Shown here piece after piece: positions 1 to 5,573 of a stretch of 5,877 bases of DNA. The translations under genes and the position numbers were made by a program. This DNA is from Candidatus Aenigmatarchaeota archaeon (lineage in GTDB: Archaea; Aenigmatarchaeota; Aenigmatarchaeia; QMZP01; QMZT01). The stretch spans positions 1 through 5,877 of the forward strand of contig DAOWAL010000078.1 in NCBI GenBank assembly GCA_030634615.1. Direction: 5' to 3'. The notes below the pieces were generated by a model. The model did no database searches and was not told where the DNA came from. It saw only the letters and a program-made list of their open reading frames with translations. How positions within the stretch are numbered: the stretch's first letter is position 1; each line of letters begins with the position of its first letter.

Positions 1-1
1 A

Positions 2-901
2 TTTGCATCGATTATGGTAGCAGTAGTACTCATAAGTGTATTTGCAGTACTAACTCAGGATATAGGAATTATAATAAATGTCGGAGTGATATCGCTTTTC
101 ATAGTAATTACGCCGCTATTCCTCATTCGTTATGTCGAATTTCTGTGGATAAAATCTGTTGAAAAACAGTTTCCAGCATTTATACGGGATCTCGGAGGAA
201 TCAAAAAATCAGGTATATCACTTTCAGAAGCAATAAAAATAAACACGAAAAACAATTACGGAAAACTGACACCCGAGGTTCTGAAATTTTCAAACAGGCT
301 TTCCTGGGGCGTTCACTTCCTCAGAGCACTTGAAATATTCGGCAAGAGATTCAGGTCATCCAAAATAATAACAGAAATTCTTGGGATACTCAAGGAGTCT
401 TACATTTCAGGCGGGAACATAAGTAAGACACTGGACTCTTTGTCAAAGGACATGATAACACTGAGGGAAATTGAAGAGGAAAGAAAATCTGTTGTTAAGC
501 AGCATGTAATGATAATGTATGGTATATTTTTCATGTTCGTTGTTATATCAATATCAATAATCTATGTTCTTGTACCGATGATGGGTCAGCCTTCTGCAGG
601 GACCTCAGGTCCTTTTATGATGGGCTTTGACGATCCTTGTAATAAATTTTCAATGGTATTTCCATGCGGATTTTTCGAACTCATGTGCGTGGCGTTTGTT
701 GTACCGTCCGGTATTGGCTGTTATTACTTTGCACTATTCTTCACAGTTCTTGTAATGCAGGCACTATTCATGGGACTCATAGCAGGACAACTGGGTGAAA
801 ATTCAGTAATTGGCGGTGTCAAGCATTCTCTTATCATGCTTGCGGCAGTATTTGTAATATTCATGTTCATGCTTAGAACTGGTCTTCTTCCGGTTACGTA
901 G
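2..901 (+). CDS. Archaeal FlaJ/TadC-type secretion platform protein (T2SSF domain), 5'-partial
   Basis: Proteins of this family form the inner-membrane platform of archaeal type IV pilus, archaellum or Tad-like machines and work with a secretion ATPase (FlaI/TadA type). The frame is open to the left edge, so the ATG at 14 is probably internal. Numbered from that ATG (295 residues): hydrophobic segments at about 2-38, a cytoplasmic F domain at about 45-160 with the usual FIRDLGG...SG.SL.EA start (54-73) and a second ISGGNISKTL turn (131-140), a membrane segment at about 165-190, an outer loop, then two more membrane segments (about 232-258 and 270-290) joined by GQLGENSVIGGVKHSLIM, a hallmark of the C-terminal end of FlaJ-like proteins. 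FlaJ usually carries two F domains in roughly 550 residues, so the first half may lie upstream; a one-domain TadC form is the alternative. Unusual: four cysteines (209, 218, 225, 236) in and after the outer loop. Archaellum or pilus role cannot be decided here. Confidence 0.86.
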   Translation, partial: FASIMVAVVLISVFAVLTQDIGIIINVGVISLFIVITPLFLIRYVEFLWIKSVEKQFPAFIRDLGGIKKSGISLSEAIKINTKNNYGKLTPEVLKFSNRLSWGVHFLRALEIFGKRFRSSKIITEILGILKESYISGGNISKTLDSLSKDMITLREIEEERKSVVKQHVMIMYGIFFMFVVISISIIYVLVPMMGQPSAGTSGPFMMGFDDPCNKFSMVFPCGFFELMCVAFVVPSGIGCYYFALFFTVLVMQALFMGLIAGQLGENSVIGGVKHSLIMLAAVFVIFMFMLRTGLLPVT

Positions 902-925
902 CCATTCTTTTAAAGAAGGCCAGTT
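877..925 (+). promoter_or_regulatory. 13-bp hairpin enclosing the stop codon of the platform gene
   Basis: Positions 877-889 (AACTGGTCTTCTT) pair with 913-925 (AAGAAGGCCAGTT): 13 pairs, of which one is G-U (883 with 919). The 23-nt loop (890-912) contains the TAG stop at 899-901. Only TTT follows the stem, so it is a poor classical terminator; it could be an attenuator, an mRNA 3'-end stabiliser, or a DNA operator flanking the TATA-like element at 908-915. The pairing is seen directly; the role is inferred. Confidence 0.5.
908..915 (+). promoter_or_regulatory. Candidate TATA box for a leaderless DUF63 transcript
   Basis: TTTTAAAG is centred about 25 bp before the ATG at 937. That is the distance expected between an archaeal TATA box and a transcription start at the first base of the ORF. 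No Shine-Dalgarno motif lies just before this ATG, which fits leaderless expression. There is no clear purine-rich BRE before it, and co-transcription with the gene 35 nt upstream remains possible. Confidence 0.35.
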
Positions 926-936
926 TAATAGATGTT

Positions 937-1782
937 ATGGAATTTTTCATTTACGAGTATTTTCTAAAGCCAATACTTTCAAATGGCTGGTTCAATCCAA
1001 TTAATTCAATAGTGTATGGTATCATACTCGTTGCAGCAGTTTATCTGGTCTTTAAGTTGCTTAAAAAAATGAACATAAAAATCGACAGGTATTTCCTTTA
1101 TTCAATACTACCGTTTATACTTTGGGCAGCGGGAACAAGGGTTCTCCACGACGCTGCGTTTGCAGGTGTTTTAACAGGGCAAGTGGGGGAATTCTATGCA
1201 CTCCCAATTTTCCCGACACCTGGCTCATACTTGATAACATTTCTTGTTGCACTTGTAACACTTCTAATATCATTAGTAATACAGAGATACTCAAAGTTAC
1301 CTTACTGGAAAGCAATGGTTTCAATTGGAATAGTGCTCAACGTGATAAACTTTGTTCTAATACCAAGAATCGACTTCATTCCAATGTTCATGATACTCGG
1401 TCTTACTGCTGTTTGGGGTGCTATCTTTTTCGGGATTCACAAAATTTCATTCACTTCAACAAAACTCAAAAGACTAAAAGATATTTTCACAAAGGAAAAC
1501 GTAGGTCTTTTAACAGCTCACATGCATGATGCAAGTGCCACGTTTGTTGCCATGACATTTTTTGGTTATCTTGAACAACACCCACTTCCAAGAATGTTAA
1601 TAGAAATGACAAATCCGGGAGCTATGTTCGCTCTAAAACTCGTTGTCATGATCCCGGTTCTTTATGCGATAGATAAATATGCTGAAGATGGTCAGTTCAA
1701 AACATTCCTTAAAATCGTAATTCTGATACTAGGTCTTGCACCTGGGTTAAGAGACATGATAAGATTAATGGTAGCTGTTTGA
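937..1782 (+). CDS. DUF63 family multi-pass membrane protein
   Basis: This is a full-length 281-residue member of DUF63, an archaeal membrane protein family with no established biochemical function. The N-terminus carries the family pattern YEYFLKPI..GWFNPINS..YG (6-28), and there are about eight hydrophobic segments (roughly 24-40, 53-67, 98-116, 125-141, 147-167, 190-210, 229-246, 256-268). Polar residues characteristic of the family are present: R68-VL-HD (71-72), HMHDASAT (195-202), EQHPLPR (213-219), K234 and GLAPGLRD (266-273). Clusters of His, Asp and Glu near membrane segments could suggest metal binding or catalysis, but that is inference. The ATG at 937 is chosen because the family pattern begins at residue 4; the nearby ATG at 932 is out of frame. 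It follows the platform gene by 35 nt on the same strand, possibly with its own TATA box. It converges on the large minus-strand gene. Nothing looks truncated. Confidence 0.93.
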   Translation: MEFFIYEYFLKPILSNGWFNPINSIVYGIILVAAVYLVFKLLKKMNIKIDRYFLYSILPFILWAAGTRVLHDAAFAGVLTGQVGEFYALPIFPTPGSYLITFLVALVTLLISLVIQRYSKLPYWKAMVSIGIVLNVINFVLIPRIDFIPMFMILGLTAVWGAIFFGIHKISFTSTKLKRLKDIFTKENVGLLTAHMHDASATFVAMTFFGYLEQHPLPRMLIEMTNPGAMFALKLVVMIPVLYAIDKYAEDGQFKTFLKIVILILGLAPGLRDMIRLMVAV

Positions 1783-1797
1783 TTATATATATTTTTT
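1783..1797 (+). terminator. Poly-T terminator after the DUF63 gene
   Basis: Immediately after the TGA at 1780-1782 comes an AT-alternating stretch ending in a T6 run at 1792-1797. Archaeal transcription often stops at such U-tracts without a hairpin, and I see no convincing stem here. The rest of the gap to the convergent gene (1798-1839) holds no gene. The minus strand has no comparable T-run after its stop codon at 1840-1842. Confidence 0.45.
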
Positions 1798-1839
1798 CAT
1801 GTTTTGGGTCAATTTTGATTTAATATGGTAACAAATCTT

Positions 1840-4800
1840 CTATCTATTGCGCATTTTTAGATATTCTTCCCATATTTTTTTACCATCAATTTCATTGCCT
1901 AATTTTATCTGAGACATCCACTCATTATATGCTGCTGTACATTCAGGAGCATTGGAACCTTCTGGGCAACATATTTTGTCTATGCACTTAAGAGGCTTTT
2001 TATTACCATCACCATCTATATCGTAAAGGTATTGGCCAAAACTTTCATCAATTGGACATTGCAAGTGATTTTGGCAGCATTCGTCATCACTACTACATTC
2101 TGATTCACCAAGGTTACAACCACGAAGTTTTTCTTTCTGGTAAGAGCAATAATTACTTCTACCTGGACTTGTTGGTGGTGCTGTGGTTGTACAAACATCA
2201 TCAAAATTAAATAGCGTGTCTTTTTGTTCCCATTTTGAGAATGTATATGTTGCATCTGCTGTTATGGTATATGTCTTTTTTGGAACTGTTATTGGTGGAC
2301 TTATTTTATTATAATTACAGAACACCGCTTTTGATGCTTGATTTTTAAGATTAAACGTGTATGTTTGTACATCATTGTTAACGTTTCCTACCGGTGTTTC
2401 TATAATTGTACACTCTTTTCCTTTATTAGATTCTACAATAAAAATTGTAGGTACGTGGAAGTTGACTACAGCATTTGTTATCTTGGTTTTCTGAGGCCAT
2501 GTGCTTGTAAGATTAAATCCAACATAGAACGGTGAATCGTGTTTTATTGGCTGGTCCATTGATCCAAGATTAAGGCTTGCTGGGGATGTTGAAACTGTTG
2601 ACAATCTAGGGCCTCTGTGCAATAATTCCATTTCTGATAATCTTTTCCATTCTTCATCTGAAATGAACTCCAACTGCAAACTGGATTCAGATTCGTATTC
2701 ATATGTAACATTTAAAACAAACGGTATATATTTTTCTCTAATTGTACGATCTTTTCCAGCCGCGTTTTCACTTTTCCATTTGGATGCAAGGAAGTCTGCA
2801 CATTCCATTTTCCCGACTAAAAATATCGAAACAGCGTCCTGCATTTCCACATCATTCATTCCATAGATTTCATAGAGGTCATCGTTTTCCACAACGCTTA
2901 TGGTGTATCTGTACCACGGTTTTTCGTATTTGTCATCGTATGTAAATGTCATTGGATTTTTCAAATTCGATGCATCTTTCCCTATCTTGAATTTTTCAAC
3001 ATCTGTGAGTAATTCGACTTTAATATTCTTTGCATGATATATGCCCTTATTTGTGAGGTCTATTTGTATCACAAACGGTTCATCGATATAGATAGATTGG
3101 ACGTCAAATCGTGTTATTTCAAGTCCATACGCTCCTTTTTGAACTAGATCATTCTCACCATAATTTCCTTGTGTTATTTGTTTTGCAAACTCTGAGGGGC
3201 TTGTTAAAAGAAGGAATGTTTGACCAAACGTATTTTGAAAACCTGCCATTACATCTCCTAGTGGACCAAATGCCCCGCTTACTGTTGTGTAAACCGTTGG
3301 CCACCATTCACCGAAAAATGCAGTCCCCATTGTTTGTTGTCCTTCGCCAAATCCAAATGCCAAAAACCCTATAACAAGTATTATGACACCCATCCATGGT
3401 CTTGTTTCAGGTGGAGTAGAAAGTCCACTGAAAAGCCCAATTAGCCAGATTATGAAAAATAGTGTTGCAAATGATCCATCGCCAGTGAACCCAAAACCGC
3501 CTGAAACGAAAAACGCTCCCATTGTGAATATGAAAATGACAAGATGTATGGTATTAGAAGATTCTCCTGTTGCCTTTGCCATAAATCCTATGGCCCTTGC
3601 TACGCTTTTCTTTTCACTTGCTACTGGTGCTACAAAGAAGAATGCGAGCGATAACCATCCGAGTTCAGGTGCTCCAAATATTCCGGATGTTGAAGATAAA
3701 CCAAATATGTAAAATGCTATGAATATTGCAAAAAACATTCTTGACGCAGATTCTATGAATTCGTATGGCCTATCTGGTGCAAATTCTATTTTCATTGAAA
3801 AATACGAACCAAATGCCACAAAAAGTACCAAAAGGTTTGCTAAAGGTACTTGAAGATCGTATATACCTAATGTCAGGAAAACCAAAAAGAACACTTTTGT
3901 AACAGCTTTTACAAATGCAATTCCAACATTCGCACGATTATCTCGAGTGGCCATCATACTGCCTAAACTAAATTGTTTATGGTTTTCAACCTTTTCATTT
4001 TCTTCTGGGTCAGGGAAAATGAGATGGGCTGCCAGCATCCCAAAAGACCATAATAAATAAGTATTGTCAAAAACAGCCGCCAAAAATATGCCTATTGACA
4101 AAGCAAAAATTGAAAATACAACACCCTTCACACCATGACCAGTTTTGTCAACAAATCTGTTAAAAGCGTTTTTATGCCCTGAGTCGAGTTCATCGGCAAT
4201 CTGCTTTTCCTTTCCTTCTTTCACTTCTTTTTTTATAGAATCTGCTGATTCTTTGTATGATTCTTGGATTTTTTTCGAAAATCTTCCTACTTCGTTTCCG
4301 TGGAAACCAAATGAATTGAGTTCGTTATTTTTAATTAAATCATGTTTAAAATCATCTTCGGAAACATTAACTGCACCATGTTTGCTTATGTTTGTATCTA
4401 TCTCTCCCATTTTTTGGTCCACGCTTTTTTTGGCTTCTTCATATTCAGTTCTTTTACCTAAACTGGCTTTACCAGTAGTTACCCACTTATTAGCAGTTGC
4501 ATCCCATGTTGTCGAGACACCATATTTGTTCTGAAGTTGCTGATAAAGATGTGCTCTTAGTGCTCTTGCGTTTTTTCTTTTCACAGTTTTCCTCTGTTTG
4601 AGCCATTGATCATATTCTTGTTCTGTAAGTTCCGCTCTCCAGTTACATGACGGATCAGTGCACTGAAATCTGAAAAGAGTTCCTTCTTGAGTCTTAAATT
4701 CCTCTATAATTACAGATGCTTGAGTATTAGGATTTCTTGCCATACATTGTGGACACCTCAACTCGGCATCTACACTTCTGTTGAATGCGTCAGGAGCGCC

Positions 4801-5439
4801 TGCAGGAGCAGGTGCTGCACCATGTGGAGTGTGCCTTTCAAGCCTGCCGTTGGTTCCAAAGTGAAACTTCATCCAGCAACGCCTGCAGTGTAATATGATA
4901 CCATGCGTTGGATCATTTCCTGCCACTACAAGTTCGTATTTTTCATCTGATTTAGAACAATGTGGACAAAATGGATTACTTGTACCTGTTGGAGTCGGAG
5001 TTGTCGGTGGCGGTGTAGTTGGAGGTGGTGTCGGTGGTGGATTTGGAGTCGGAGTTGTCGGTGGCGGTGTAGTTGGTGTACGTCTTGTTGAAAACTTTTG
5101 CAACTTAACCTCCTTTACTTTACCTTTCAGCATGTATTCTGCACCTTCTAAAGCATGCTGAGGAAGAATACCCTGTGCCGCTAATTGCTGATTAATATTA
5201 ATAGCTTGTGTGTTTCTATTTTGTATTTCTGAAGGTAATTCCTCTAAAAATCGTTTTATCCGTTTGTAATGAGATCTTTTACTTCGTTTAGATTCTGTCT
5301 TCCAATTCACTCTTGGAAACATTATAGTTCTCACCACACGGAGTGCATGGAGATCTCTTCCTAGAATACTTCTTTCTTCTCCTTGGAGATCGTCACGTTT
5401 TTTCCCTCTGCCAAATAATTTAAAACGTTCTAAGGCCAT
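1840..5439 (-). CDS. Large membrane protein: two zinc ribbons, about 9 TM segments, Cys-rich ectodomain; unrecognised family
   Basis: I do not recognise this 1199-residue protein as a named family. Visible parts, numbered from the ATG: 1-65 strongly basic (GRGKKR, KRSKRSHYKRIKR); 66-115 helical; 121-154 Pro/Thr-rich linker; zinc ribbon 1 (CPHC 158-161, CRRC 185-188); Ala/Pro spacer 207-217; zinc ribbon 2 (CPQC 229-232, C260, C265); charged helical region about 270-435; about nine membrane segments (437-457, 460-475, 507-526, 532-547, 567-584, 592-608, 630-650, 656-673, 682-699); and an ectodomain of about 500 residues. The ectodomain has a CARDB-like beta region near 771-877 (PFVIQIDLTNKG), a second beta-rich region near 945-1077, and a Cys-rich module at 1083-1167 with two CC pairs and a DIDGDG loop. 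An odd number of membrane segments fits N-inside, C-outside. Two N-x-T sequons (N910, N976) lie outside. The ATG at 5439 is preferred to an in-frame TTG at 5448 because GGTTGA sits five bases before the ATG. A role in envelope sensing, adhesion or assembly is possible; no function is assigned. Confidence 0.93.
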   Translation of the reverse strand: MALERFKLFGRGKKRDDLQGEERSILGRDLHALRVVRTIMFPRVNWKTESKRSKRSHYKRIKRFLEELPSEIQNRNTQAININQQLAAQGILPQHALEGAEYMLKGKVKEVKLQKFSTRRTPTTPPPTTPTPNPPPTPPPTTPPPTTPTPTGTSNPFCPHCSKSDEKYELVVAGNDPTHGIILHCRRCWMKFHFGTNGRLERHTPHGAAPAPAGAPDAFNRSVDAELRCPQCMARNPNTQASVIIEEFKTQEGTLFRFQCTDPSCNWRAELTEQEYDQWLKQRKTVKRKNARALRAHLYQQLQNKYGVSTTWDATANKWVTTGKASLGKRTEYEEAKKSVDQKMGEIDTNISKHGAVNVSEDDFKHDLIKNNELNSFGFHGNEVGRFSKKIQESYKESADSIKKEVKEGKEKQIADELDSGHKNAFNRFVDKTGHGVKGVVFSIFALSIGIFLAAVFDNTYLLWSFGMLAAHLIFPDPEENEKVENHKQFSLGSMMATRDNRANVGIAFVKAVTKVFFLVFLTLGIYDLQVPLANLLVLFVAFGSYFSMKIEFAPDRPYEFIESASRMFFAIFIAFYIFGLSSTSGIFGAPELGWLSLAFFFVAPVASEKKSVARAIGFMAKATGESSNTIHLVIFIFTMGAFFVSGGFGFTGDGSFATLFFIIWLIGLFSGLSTPPETRPWMGVIILVIGFLAFGFGEGQQTMGTAFFGEWWPTVYTTVSGAFGPLGDVMAGFQNTFGQTFLLLTSPSEFAKQITQGNYGENDLVQKGAYGLEITRFDVQSIYIDEPFVIQIDLTNKGIYHAKNIKVELLTDVEKFKIGKDASNLKNPMTFTYDDKYEKPWYRYTISVVENDDLYEIYGMNDVEMQDAVSIFLVGKMECADFLASKWKSENAAGKDRTIREKYIPFVLNVTYEYESESSLQLEFISDEEWKRLSEMELLHRGPRLSTVSTSPASLNLGSMDQPIKHDSPFYVGFNLTSTWPQKTKITNAVVNFHVPTIFIVESNKGKECTIIETPVGNVNNDVQTYTFNLKNQASKAVFCNYNKISPPITVPKKTYTITADATYTFSKWEQKDTLFNFDDVCTTTAPPTSPGRSNYCSYQKEKLRGCNLGESECSSDDECCQNHLQCPIDESFGQYLYDIDGDGNKKPLKCIDKICCPEGSNAPECTAAYNEWMSQIKLGNEIDGKKIWEEYLKMRNR
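4989..5076 (-). repeat. Perfect 34-bp direct repeat in the Pro/Thr linker
   Basis: Positions 4989-5022 are identical to 5043-5076, an offset of 54 bp or exactly 18 codons. On the coding strand this produces TTPPPTTPTP twice, within a linker of only Pro, Thr and one Asn at the core. The 20-bp spacer (5023-5042) encodes more of the same (NPPPTPPP). The in-frame offset fits expansion by slippage or unequal recombination, so linker length may vary between strains. Confidence 0.9.
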
Positions 5440-5444
5440 GTAAT

Positions 5445-5450
5445 TCAACC
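5445..5450 (-). promoter_or_regulatory. Weak ribosome binding site deciding the start of the large gene
   Basis: On the minus strand GGTTGA lies five bases before the ATG at 5439-5437. It resembles a GGTGA-type Shine-Dalgarno with one extra T, so it is weak. It overlaps the alternative TTG codon (5448-5446), which argues against that codon as the start. Confidence 0.4.
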
Positions 5451-5471
5451 TATTAAATTATTACTTGTCAA

Positions 5472-5487
5472 ATCTATAAATCTATAA
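5472..5487 (-). promoter_or_regulatory. Tandem TATA-like promoter of the large gene
   Basis: Read on the minus strand, the octamer TTATAGAT occurs twice head to tail (5487-5480 and 5479-5472). Each copy contains an archaeal TATA-like core. From the nearer copy a start of transcription about 25 bp downstream would fall near 5450, giving a leader of about 11 nt that still holds the GGTTGA motif. No convincing BRE is seen. The element lies downstream of the ndk terminator, so the large gene likely has its own transcript. Confidence 0.5.
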
Positions 5488-5492
5488 TATAC

Positions 5493-5499
5493 AAAAAAA
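5493..5499 (-). terminator. Secondary T7 tract downstream of ndk
   Basis: A run of seven T residues on the minus strand lies about 55 nt after the ndk stop codon, between the main hairpin terminator and the TATA-like elements. In archaea such a tract can serve as a backup U-tract terminator. It has no hairpin of its own, apart from a weak 5-bp stem at 5518-5533 further upstream. Confidence 0.3.
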
Positions 5500-5534
5500 T
5501 GATCCAAACACTGAAAATTATGTATTCTCATAAG

Positions 5535-5573
5535 AAAAAACTTGAAGAGATACATTATCCGAGTATCTCTTCA
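5535..5573 (-). terminator. Hairpin plus T6 terminator of ndk, stop codon in the loop
   Basis: An 11-bp perfect inverted repeat pairs 5563-5573 with 5543-5553 (GTATCTCTTCA with TGAAGAGATAC), leaving a 9-nt loop at 5554-5562. The TAA stop codon (5557-5555 on the minus strand) lies in that loop. Two bases after the stem comes a T6 run (5540-5535) followed by CTT. This has the form of a bacterial-type intrinsic terminator and also fits archaeal U-tract termination. Confidence 0.75.

Noticed and set aside
1122..1529. Plus-strand open frame inside the DUF63 gene
   Set aside because: It is a frame shadow of a well-matched family protein, with Cys/Asn-rich composition and no domain.
1842..1861. Hairpin terminator at the 3' end of the large gene
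   Set aside because: Only a 5-bp stem (ATCTA/TAGAT) forms and no T-run follows on the minus strand.
2005..2022. A full EF-hand or dockerin at DIDGDG
   Set aside because: The acidic residue expected at position 12 of an EF-hand loop is replaced by Lys and there is no flanking helix pair or second copy. A simple calcium loop remains possible.
2016..2255. Gln/His-rich minus-strand open frame overlapping the Cys-rich module
   Set aside because: It is an alternative frame of the large gene, which reads continuously with meaningful cysteine spacing through this region.
4145..4534. 129-codon plus-strand open frame antisense to the large gene
   Set aside because: Its Ser/Leu/Phe-rich composition is typical of the reverse of a charged helical coding region; no promoter or ribosome site is seen.
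4989..5076. Short CRISPR-like array
   Set aside because: There are only two copies, in frame within a coding region, and the spacer encodes more of the same linker.
4895..5161. Plus-strand open frame encoding a Gly/Val-rich protein
   Set aside because: It is the antisense image of the Pro/Thr linker repeat; its low complexity comes from that repeat and it has no start signals.
5446..5448. TTG as the start codon of the large gene (three extra residues)
   Set aside because: The only ribosome-site-like motif, GGTTGA, overlaps this TTG and is spaced properly for the ATG at 5439.
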